In this document: positions 12,325-18,116 of the stretch, one piece after another
How the letters are laid out: every line of letters begins with the position of its first letter
Position numbering within the stretch: position 1 is the stretch's first letter
Source: DATARH01 sp038228485
GTDB taxonomy: Bacteria > Pseudomonadota > Alphaproteobacteria > ATCC43930 > CGMCC-115725
Reading direction: 5' to 3'
Assembly (NCBI GenBank): GCA_038228485.1
Contig: JBBRPG010000075.1
Coordinates: forward strand, 1-18,116
Length of the DNA stretch: 18,116 nucleotides
Translations under genes and position numbers: made by a program
Notes under the pieces: generated by a model
What the model saw: only the letters and a program-made list of their open reading frames with translations
Databases searched by the model: none
What the model was told of the DNA's origin: nothing

Positions 12325-13377
12325 ATGGCATCCCCCGCACCCGTCTCGCCGACCGGCCACTTCACGCCCCGCAACGAGTGGCTCGCGCGGGTGCGCGAGG
12401 AGATCATCGAGCCCGACCTGCCGATCGTCGATCCGCACCATCATCTGGTCGAGCGGCCCGAGACCGGCCGCTATCTGCTGCCCGAGCTGCTGGCCGACAC
12501 CAATACCGGCCACAACATCATCGCCACGGTCTATCTCGAATGGCTGTCGATGTACCGCGCCGACGGGCCGGCCGAGATGAAGCCGGTCGGCGAGGTCGAA
12601 TTCGCCAACGGGGTCGCGGCGATGGCGGCGAGCGGCGCCTACGGCAAGACCCGTGTCTGCGCCGGCATCGTCGGCTACGCCGACCTTGCGCTGGGGAGCG
12701 CGGTCGAAAAGGTGCTGCAGGCGCAAATCGCGGCCGGCGGTGGGCCCGGCGGCCGGTTCAAGGGCATCCGTTACATCTCGGCCACCGATCCGGACCAGGC
12801 AGCCTGGGGTTCGCCGGTGTCACGCGCACCGGGCATGCTGATGCAACCCAAAGTGCGCGAGGGGTTCGCCAAGCTCGCGCCGCTCGGCCTCGTCTTCGAT
12901 TCCTTCATGTTCCACCCGCAGATCGGCGATCTGATCGACCTCGCCCGAGCCTTCCCGGAAACGCCGATCGTGCTTGACCATGTCGGCGGCGCAATTGGGC
13001 TCGGACGCTATAAGGGAAAGCGCGATGAGGTCTTCGCCGAGTGGAGCGTGCAGATCAAGGAATTGTCGGCTTGCCCCAACGTCTACATCAAGCTCGGCGG
13101 CCTGGGTATGCGAGTGTTTGGCTTCGACGTACACGAACAAGCCGAGCCACCAAGCTCGGAAGCCCTGGCGCGGCTGTGGCGGCCCTACATCGAGACCTGC
13201 ATCGCCGCGTTCGGTCCGGAACGGGCGATGTTTGAAAGCAACTTCCCGGTCGACAAGGGTAGCGGCAGCTATCAGGTGTTCTGGAATGCGTTCAAGCGCA
13301 TCGCCGCCGGCTGCTCGGCCAGCGAAAAGGTAGCGCTGTTTTCCGGCACCGCCTCCCGCTTCTACAAACTCGGCTGA
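12325..13377 (+). CDS. Amidohydrolase-2 family metal-dependent hydrolase (second copy)
   Basis: A 350-residue TIM-barrel hydrolase starting MASPAPVSPTGHFTPRNEWL. It carries the full metal motif D36-P-H38-H-H40-L. Further marks are G147-I-R in FKGIRYISA, FMFHP with H197, VLDH219-VGG, and E304-S-N-F-P-V-D310 with the expected catalytic Asp followed by KGSGSYQVFW. This wording matches the 'predicted metal-dependent hydrolase of the TIM-barrel fold' group that contains lactonases of ring-cleavage pathways. The ATG at 12325 follows TAGGAGAGGAAACG; the frame open upstream only translates the repeat. It lies 109 bp after the dehydrogenase gene in the same direction and converges with the transporter gene. 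It differs from the first amidohydrolase in length and in its metal motif, so a different substrate is likely. Confidence 0.85.
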   Translation: MASPAPVSPTGHFTPRNEWLARVREEIIEPDLPIVDPHHHLVERPETGRYLLPELLADTNTGHNIIATVYLEWLSMYRADGPAEMKPVGEVEFANGVAAMAASGAYGKTRVCAGIVGYADLALGSAVEKVLQAQIAAGGGPGGRFKGIRYISATDPDQAAWGSPVSRAPGMLMQPKVREGFAKLAPLGLVFDSFMFHPQIGDLIDLARAFPETPIVLDHVGGAIGLGRYKGKRDEVFAEWSVQIKELSACPNVYIKLGGLGMRVFGFDVHEQAEPPSSEALARLWRPYIETCIAAFGPERAMFESNFPVDKGSGSYQVFWNAFKRIAAGCSASEKVALFSGTASRFYKLG

Positions 13378-13408
13378 TCGTCGTCCCGGCCTGCGCCGGC
13401 GGTGAGTG

Positions 13409-14821
13409 CTAATCGTCGGCGCTGACGGCGACCGGTTTTACCGCCCTGCGCCCGGTCTTGCTCAGCTCGACGTCGATCTCCTCGATCGAGCGGCCTTTGA
13501 CCTCCAGCCCGATAAAAAAGAAGGTGATCCCCGTCAGCAGGTACCATGACGCGAGATAGAGCATCGCCGGCTGGATGGCGTCGATCGTCGCCTTTGGGCT
13601 GACGACGTCGGACGAGCCGACGATCAGCGCCAGCCCGAGCGGGCCGACGATCTTGCCGATGCTGCCGAAGCCATAGGCCGACCCCATCCCGGTCGCCCGC
13701 AAATGCGCCGGCCATACCTCGGCCGAATAGGGCCCGACGATCGCGTAGCCGCCGCTGCCGATAAAGCTTTGCGCGTTGACCATCAGCCAGAACACTGACA
13801 GGCCGAAGATCGTCGCCGAGTAGTAATAGCCGCCCAGCGCGACCACGGCGAAGGCGGCAAAGCCCATGAGGACGCCCAGCGCCTTGCGGCCGAGAATGTC
13901 CGACAGGTAGGAAAAGGCGAGCCGTCCGAACAACCCGACAATCCCGACCGTCATCATCATCTTCGATGCCTCGGCGGGCTTGATCGACAGCAGCAATACG
14001 AACAATGTCGGCGCCCACAGGCCGATGCCGTATCCGGCAGTCTGCGAACCAAGGCTGGTCAGCCACGTCAGGACCAGGCTGCGCGGGTGCTCGAACAATT
14101 CGCTGAAGCGCACCTTGCGCGGCTCTTGCACCGTGTCGGGCAGCTGGATCGTTTTCGGATCGATCATCAGCGCCCAGGCGAGCGACTTGCGCGCTTCGTC
14201 GTTTCGGCCCATGCGCAACAGCCAGCGCGGCGACTCGGGCACCCAGGCCCGCACGAGCAGCGTCAGCAGCGCCGGCAGCAGGCCGATGACGAAGACGCCG
14301 CGCCAGCCGATATAGGGCGTCGCGTAGCCGCCGATGAAGGCGCCCAGCGTGGTGCCGAGCGGCAGGCAGGCAGTCACTAAGCCGCCGACCTTGCCGCGCT
14401 TTGACGACGGCACGAATTCCTGCACCAGCGGCAGGTCGACGGCGTAAAGCCCAGCGACGCCGAACCCGACGAAAAAGCGGAAGACCGTCAGGAAAATCCA
14501 GCCATTGGTATCCGGTGTCAGCGCCAGCACGCCGGTCGCCAGCGAGAAGTTGAGGATCGTGTAGATGAACACCTTGCGGCGACCGATCTTGTCGGCCATC
14601 CAGCCCCAGAACATCGCGCCCGGGATGGCGCCGACGCCGGACGACAGCAGCACGATCGCCGACTGCCCATAGGTCAAATGCCAAGGCCCGACGATAAACG
14701 CCAGTACGAACCCGATCAGGTAATAGTCGAAAAAGTCGAGCATATCGCCGACGATGGCGGCGAAGACGATCTTCTTCTGGTTACGCGTCAGGTTTTGCTG
14801 CCGCTCCAACAACTCCAACAT
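13409..14821 (-). CDS. MFS transporter, aromatic acid:H+ symporter-like
   Basis: A 470-residue, twelve-helix major facilitator. The first helix contains GDMLDFFDYYLIGFVLAFI, the Asp-rich motif of the aromatic acid and sugar-porter branches. The loop after helix 2 is G73-W-M-A-D77-K-I-G-R-R, the MFS signature. The central loop begins WVPESPRWLLRMGR, and the sixth/seventh-helix linker is a long cytoplasmic stretch (DPKTIQLPDTVQEPRKVRFS). The PESPRWL motif and the helix 1 Asp fit proton-coupled uptake of organic acids. Its position at the end of the catabolic genes suggests it brings in the pathway substrate, an inference from context. The ATG at 14821 follows GTAGGAGGAACGCCGG. The tail ends VSADD and converges with the second amidohydrolase gene. 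Confidence 0.88.
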   Translation of the reverse strand: MLELLERQQNLTRNQKKIVFAAIVGDMLDFFDYYLIGFVLAFIVGPWHLTYGQSAIVLLSSGVGAIPGAMFWGWMADKIGRRKVFIYTILNFSLATGVLALTPDTNGWIFLTVFRFFVGFGVAGLYAVDLPLVQEFVPSSKRGKVGGLVTACLPLGTTLGAFIGGYATPYIGWRGVFVIGLLPALLTLLVRAWVPESPRWLLRMGRNDEARKSLAWALMIDPKTIQLPDTVQEPRKVRFSELFEHPRSLVLTWLTSLGSQTAGYGIGLWAPTLFVLLLSIKPAEASKMMMTVGIVGLFGRLAFSYLSDILGRKALGVLMGFAAFAVVALGGYYYSATIFGLSVFWLMVNAQSFIGSGGYAIVGPYSAEVWPAHLRATGMGSAYGFGSIGKIVGPLGLALIVGSSDVVSPKATIDAIQPAMLYLASWYLLTGITFFFIGLEVKGRSIEEIDVELSKTGRRAVKPVAVSADD

Positions 14822-14922
14822 CCGGCGTTCCTCCTACCAACGCCGCGACCCTAGCGGTCGGCGGCGTCCCGGGACAAACGCGGTTGCCGGCGGGCAGCAC
14901 TGCAAAAACCGGCTCGATCCCG

Positions 14923-16473
14923 CTACTTTGGCGCTGCTGTCTTCAGCCCGGCGAGACGCTGTTCGACCTCCTTGCGCTCCGGGGCATCGGCCGGCAGCTG
15001 CGCGAGCAGCCGCGTCCACAAATCGCGCGCGGCCTCTGGCCTGCCCGACGCCGCCTCGGAGAGCCCGACATACCACAGCGCTTGGCTGTTCTGCGGCTCC
15101 GCCTCGAGCACCTCGCGCAGCAGCACTGCGGCAAGCGGCGGCGGCTGGTCGCCATTGTCGCCGGCGGCGATAATCGCCTCGGCGTATTGCTCTTTTACCC
15201 CGATATCGCCGGGTTTGAGCTTGGCGGCGCGGGCAAAGGCGGGCACCGCCTTGTCGGGCTGGTTCAGCACGACGTAGGAGCGGCCGAGCCGGGCCCAGCC
15301 GTCAAAATCGTCGGGTTCCTGTTCGAGCCGCGCCGCGAGCCGCGCCACCATCGCCTCGATCATCGCCCGGCGTTCCTCGGGTGAGGCGTTCGCGGTGGCC
15401 TTGGCGGTGGCGGCGACATCGGCGCCAGACGGCATACCGCCAGCGGGCGTACCGGTTGCGGGCGTACCGGTTGCGGGCGTACCGGTTGCGGGCGTACCAG
15501 TTGCCGGCGTGCCGGTTGCCGGCGTACCGCCCGGCTGCGCCGCCGCAGTAACCGGTGGCGCCGGCGCAGCGGTTGCGGACTTGCGCGGCGCGCCCGCCGA
15601 GGTCTTCACCGTTGCCGGATCGACCCCGGCCGCTTGCGCCGCCTCGCCGATGCGGCGGCGCAGCAGCGGCAGCCATTCGGCGTCGGCAGGCGAGACGGCT
15701 TCGAGATCGACCCAGGCCTGCATCGCCTCCTTGGGGTTGCCGGCCTGCATCTGGGCCAGCGCCAGGTAATAGCGCGAGCGCGCCGCGCTTTCCGGGTCCT
15801 TGAGCGCGGTCTCGAACGCCGCCTTCGCGGTCGGGGTGACGGTGCCGCCGGCGGCCAGCACCTGCGCCTCGCCCCAATCGCCGACGATGTCGGGCCGCTT
15901 GTCCGACAGCTCGGCCGCGTGGCGGTACGATTCAGCGGCGTCGGCAAAGCGGCTGAGCTCGAGCTGCGAACGGCCGAGCAGCATCCAGCCGTCGAGATCC
16001 TCGGGATGCTGTTGCAGGTGCGTGCGCAGCTTCTCGACCGCCGCGGCCATGTCGACATGCGCGTCGCCCTGGGCGGCCGGGGCACGGCCCGGCGCGGTAC
16101 GGCTGGCGTAGGGCTGGTCGGGCATGTTCGGCGAGCCGAGCACCCAATAGAGCGTCCAGGCGGCGACCGGCAGCACGATCACCGCCGCCACTGCAACCGC
16201 CAGAGGTCCGGTCGAACGCGAGACCGTCCCCCCGGTTGGGGTCAAGGCCAGGATGCGGCGGCCGATCTCGCTTTTTGCCGCCTCGGCTTCCTCGGGCGCG
16301 ATGATGCCGCGGCCAAGGTCGCGCTCGACCTCGGCGAGCTGGTCGCGGTAGACCGCGAGGTTGTAGGCGTCGCGGTTCTCGGCGCGTCGGCTGCGCAGGA
16401 TCAGCGGGATCAGCAGCAGCGCGACCGCCAGCGTGGTCATGGCGAGGAGCGCCACGGCGAGACCCATGTTCAT
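14923..16473 (-). CDS. ccmI: Cytochrome c maturation protein CcmI (TPR, long form)
   Basis: A 516-residue inner-membrane protein. Helix 1 is about residues 3-27. Residues 29-78 (RRAENRDAYNLAVYRDQLAE, then LGRGIIAPEEAEAAKSEIGR) are the standard CcmI coiled region. Helix 2 is about 90-112 (LAVAVAAVIVLPVAAWTLYW). A first TPR block follows (about 135-285), then a linker of Gly-Thr-Pro-Ala repeats (about 314-348), and a second TPR block (about 360-510, EEPDDFDGWARLGRSYVVLN). CcmI presents apocytochrome c to the CcmF-CcmH haem ligase. The linker is encoded by 15-bp tandem repeats. It starts at the ATG overlapping the ccmH stop (ATGA at 16470-16473), so translation is coupled. Confidence 0.92.
   Translation of the reverse strand: MNMGLAVALLAMTTLAVALLLIPLILRSRRAENRDAYNLAVYRDQLAEVERDLGRGIIAPEEAEAAKSEIGRRILALTPTGGTVSRSTGPLAVAVAAVIVLPVAAWTLYWVLGSPNMPDQPYASRTAPGRAPAAQGDAHVDMAAAVEKLRTHLQQHPEDLDGWMLLGRSQLELSRFADAAESYRHAAELSDKRPDIVGDWGEAQVLAAGGTVTPTAKAAFETALKDPESAARSRYYLALAQMQAGNPKEAMQAWVDLEAVSPADAEWLPLLRRRIGEAAQAAGVDPATVKTSAGAPRKSATAAPAPPVTAAAQPGGTPATGTPATGTPATGTPATGTPATGTPAGGMPSGADVAATAKATANASPEERRAMIEAMVARLAARLEQEPDDFDGWARLGRSYVVLNQPDKAVPAFARAAKLKPGDIGVKEQYAEAIIAAGDNGDQPPPLAAVLLREVLEAEPQNSQALWYVGLSEAASGRPEAARDLWTRLLAQLPADAPERKEVEQRLAGLKTAAPK
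15443..15532 (-). repeat. 15-bp tandem repeat inside ccmI (six units)
   Basis: Six head-to-tail 15-bp units. Plus-strand units 1-3 are identical (GCGGGCGTACCGGTT), unit 4 has one change, and units 5-6 are diverged. A degenerate unit precedes at 15428-15442. On the coding strand they give the pentapeptide A-T-G-T-P. They form the flexible linker between the two TPR blocks of CcmI. Copy number may vary between strains by replication slippage without breaking the frame. Confidence 0.9.
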
Positions 16474-17051
16474 CGCTCGGCCCCGCCGTCGAGAGGGGGT
16501 GGACCGAGGATGCGGGCGAGGCGGCGCTGCTCATCAGGGCTCAGCGCCGGCGCGGCGGCGACCTGGCTTTGCCGCCGCAAATAGCGCCGCAGCCCCCAGC
16601 CGCCGATCAGCAGGATCGCCAGCGGACCGCCCCACAATAGCCAGGTGTCGAGCTTGAACGGCGGCCGCAGCAGCACGAAGTCGCCGTAGCGGGCACGGAC
16701 AAAGGCGACGACCCCGTCGTCGCTGTCGCCGGCCTTGAGCCGCTCGCGCACCAGCATGCGCAGATCGTGGGCGAGGTCGGCGTCGGAATCATCCACCGAC
16801 TGGTTGCGGCAGACGAGGCAGCGCAATTCCTTGCTGATGTCGCGGGCGCGGGTTTCGAGTACCGGGTCGGCCAGCCGCTCGTCCGGCCGCACCGCCTGAG
16901 CCGGCGACGCCATTACGAGCAGCAACACGGTCCACAGCGCCAGCCATACTTTGTCATTGCGAGGAGCGCGCAGCGCGACGCGGCAATCCCGACGCAAGCG
17001 CGCACTCGGCGCGAGATTGCTTCGCTTCGCTCGCAATGACGGCGGGATCAT
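16470..17051 (-). CDS. ccmH: Cytochrome c maturation protein CcmH, with repeat-encoded N-terminal insertion
   Basis: 193 residues from the ATG at 17051, which overlaps the ccmG stop codon (ATGA). Residues 35-53 (VWLALWTVLLLVMASPAQA) are a signal peptide. Residues 54-145 form the CcmH domain with E-L-R-C78-L-V-C81-R-N-Q-S, the redox motif that reduces apocytochrome c haem-binding cysteines, then RYGDFVLLRPPFK. A membrane helix (TWLLWGGPLAILLIGGWGL) and a cytoplasmic tail follow. Residues about 4-34 (SLRAKRSNLAPSARLRR, then DCRVALRAPRND) are encoded by a palindromic repeat and are not part of the normal protein. No other in-frame ATG exists before M47, inside the signal peptide; GTG and TTG codons at about residues 42-43 are poor alternatives. 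The signal peptide would therefore have a long, very basic n-region. Confidence 0.88.
   Translation of the reverse strand: MIPPSLRAKRSNLAPSARLRRDCRVALRAPRNDKVWLALWTVLLLVMASPAQAVRPDERLADPVLETRARDISKELRCLVCRNQSVDDSDADLAHDLRMLVRERLKAGDSDDGVVAFVRARYGDFVLLRPPFKLDTWLLWGGPLAILLIGGWGLRRYLRRQSQVAAAPALSPDEQRRLARILGPPPLDGGAER
16952..17040. repeat. Palindromic interspersed repeat, family A (copy 2), inside ccmH
   Basis: An 89-bp element with ends TGTCATTGCGAG and CTCGCAATGAC, the same ends as the copy at 4619-4698. The inner blocks GCGGCAATCCC and GAGATTGCTTCGCT match that copy in reverse orientation. It begins 11 bp after the first base of the ccmH start codon on the minus strand and leaves the ccmH frame open through its whole length. 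Confidence 0.88.
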
Positions 17052-17578
17052 TTTTCGAGCCGGGCCACGAGCGGCAGGATGGTCTTGTCGATGTCCCCCT
17101 GGGTCAGCGGGCCGACATGCTTGTAGCGGATGTGCCCGGTCTTATCGATGACGAATGTCTCGGGCACGCCGTACACCCCCCAATCGATGCCAACCCGCCC
17201 GCTATCGGCGCCGATCTGCGTGTAGGGGTCGGCGCCGAGCGCGGCAATCCATGACAGCGCGGCGTCGCCGGTGTCCTTGTAGTTAATGCCGTAGATCGCG
17301 ACGCGCTTGCGCGCAGCGAGCGCGTTCAGCACCGGATGCTCGAGCCGGCACGGCACGCACCACGAGGCGAAGAAGTTAACCAAGCTGACATGGCCGTTGA
17401 GGTCCGCGGTCGAGAACCCCTTGTCGCGTTCCGGCAGCGGCGGCAGGTCGAATTGCGGCGCCTCCTCGTCGATCAGCGCCGAGGGCAGCACGTTCGAGTC
17501 CCTGCCGAGCCCGACATAGAACCCCGCCGCCATCAGCGCGAACACTGCGACCGGAATCAGGTAAAGCCACCGCCGCAT
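17048..17578 (-). CDS. ccmG: Thiol:disulfide interchange protein CcmG/DsbE
   Basis: A 176-residue membrane-anchored thioredoxin. Residues 1-24 (MRRWLYLIPVAVFALMAAGF) are the N-terminal anchor. Residues 39-176 form the thioredoxin fold with VNFFASWC74-VPC77 as the redox pair. GINYKDTGDAA is the CcmG-type insert, and GVYGVPETFVIDKTGHIRYK holds the cis-Pro segment and the acidic environment typical of CcmG. In cytochrome c maturation it passes electrons from DsbD/CcdA to CcmH and apocytochrome c in the periplasm. The ATG at 17578 is 3 bp after the ccmF stop, and its stop overlaps the ccmH ATG, so the genes are expressed as one unit. Confidence 0.95.
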   Translation of the reverse strand: MRRWLYLIPVAVFALMAAGFYVGLGRDSNVLPSALIDEEAPQFDLPPLPERDKGFSTADLNGHVSLVNFFASWCVPCRLEHPVLNALAARKRVAIYGINYKDTGDAALSWIAALGADPYTQIGADSGRVGIDWGVYGVPETFVIDKTGHIRYKHVGPLTQGDIDKTILPLVARLEK

Positions 17579-17581
17579 GGT

Positions 17582-18116
17582 TTATTCGGCCGGCTGCGCC
17601 GCCTCCATTGCCTCGCGCCGGGCGCGCCGCGGCGCGCCGACCCGGTGGCGCCGGTCGCTGAGCGAGACCAACCCGCCGAACGCCATCAGCCCGGCGCCGA
17701 GCCAGATCCACGGCACCAGCGGGTTGTAATAGAGCCGCAGCGTGTAGCCGCCCTTGCCGTCGGGGTCGCCGATCACCGCGTAGAGGTCGGCGAGCAGGTT
17801 AGTGCGGATCGCGACATCGGTCTGGGTGCCGTTCTCGAGCGGGAAGAAGCGCTTCTCCGGGTGCATCTCGGCGATCAGCTGATTGCCCTTCAAGAGGCGC
17901 ATATCGGCGCGGGTCGCGGTGTGGTCGGGGCCGGGCACGTCCTTGACCGCATCGAGCGCGACCGTATAGCCCGCGATGTCGACCGAGCCGCCCGGCGCGA
18001 CGTTCTCGATACGCTCGACGGTCCAGGCCGAGGCGCCGGTAATGCCGGCGACGGCGATCGCCATCCCGGCATGGGCGAAGGTCATGCCCCAGGCGGCGCG
18101 CGGCAGGGCGGCGGCA
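17582..18116 (-). CDS. ccmF: Cytochrome c maturation haem lyase subunit CcmF, C-terminal part
   Basis: The last 177 codons of ccmF; the gene continues beyond the window. The visible part begins AAALPRAAWGMTFAHAGMAI, the late membrane helix with the conserved W-G-M-x-x-A-H, where the His belongs to the set that binds haem. Next is a periplasmic beta-rich stretch (about 130 residues) with EKRFFPLENGTQTDVAIRTN, LADLYAVIGD and TLRLYYNPLVPWIWLGAGLM. These are the standard CcmF ending, with a final helix and a basic cytoplasmic tail (RRHRVGAPRRARREAMEAAQ). CcmF with CcmH and CcmI attaches haem to apocytochrome c. It is the first visible gene of the operon. Confidence 0.95.
   Translation of the reverse strand, partial: AAALPRAAWGMTFAHAGMAIAVAGITGASAWTVERIENVAPGGSVDIAGYTVALDAVKDVPGPDHTATRADMRLLKGNQLIAEMHPEKRFFPLENGTQTDVAIRTNLLADLYAVIGDPDGKGGYTLRLYYNPLVPWIWLGAGLMAFGGLVSLSDRRHRVGAPRRARREAMEAAQPAE

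Noticed and set aside
13378..13408. Terminator or repeat between the converging amidohydrolase and transporter genes
   Set aside because: Only a 5-bp stem (CCGGC/GCCGG) is present, too weak to claim; it may be a remnant of one of the repeat families.
13362..14684. 440-codon frame on the minus strand overlapping the transporter gene in another frame
   Set aside because: It is rich in Arg, Asp and Ala without membrane helices. The frame at 13409-14821 has a ribosome site and twelve clear helices.
15443..15532. CRISPR-like array
   Set aside because: The units are 15 bp, directly adjacent with no spacers, and lie in frame inside ccmI.

Overview
The window is high-GC DNA, densely packed with short intergenic gaps, and reads as the chromosome of an alphaproteobacterium. 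This is inferred from the families present, from several short palindromic repeats of the kind common in Alphaproteobacteria, and from small proteins familiar from Bradyrhizobium-like genomes. The ccmF-ccmG-ccmH-ccmI order differs from the rhizobial cycHJKL order and looks more like Rhodospirillales, so I do not name a genus. No tRNA, rRNA, CRISPR array, insertion sequence or phage gene was found.

Left part (1-3654): the 3' end of a meaB-type GTPase gene overlaps a small two-helix membrane protein gene. They are followed by a ketopantoate-reductase-like gene (-), a divergent secreted and membrane-anchored transthyretin-like protein (+), a secreted FecR-domain protein (-) and a small hypothetical protein (-).

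Middle part (3765-14821): this looks like an accessory catabolic region for an aromatic or phenolic compound. It holds two different amidohydrolase-2 enzymes, a luciferase-like flavin oxidoreductase, a LysR regulator, two VOC (extradiol-type) proteins, a DOPA 4,5-dioxygenase-like protein, an HpaB-family flavin monooxygenase, a tartrate/D-malate dehydrogenase broken by a one-base frameshift, and an aromatic-acid-type MFS transporter. A plausible logic is uptake (MFS), ring hydroxylation (HpaB-like), extradiol cleavage (VOC and/or DOPA-dioxygenase-like), hydrolysis (amidohydrolases) and oxidation of a hydroxy acid (dehydrogenase). The substrate cannot be told from sequence, and no HpaC-type flavin reductase lies in the window. 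A cold-shock gene and two small conserved hypothetical genes are embedded between 7971 and 8646.

Right part (14923-18116): a cytochrome c maturation operon on the minus strand, ccmF (partial)-ccmG-ccmH-ccmI, with 3-bp spacing or ATGA overlaps.

The most striking structure is a set of palindromic repeats from several sequence families. Five lie outside coding sequence, and each ends about 12-21 bp from the start codon of the next gene. A sixth sits in frame inside the 5' end of ccmH, directly after its start codon, and adds about 30 residues ahead of the signal peptide. In several cases the repeats open a false upstream start, so the starts given here were chosen from Shine-Dalgarno sites and protein families.
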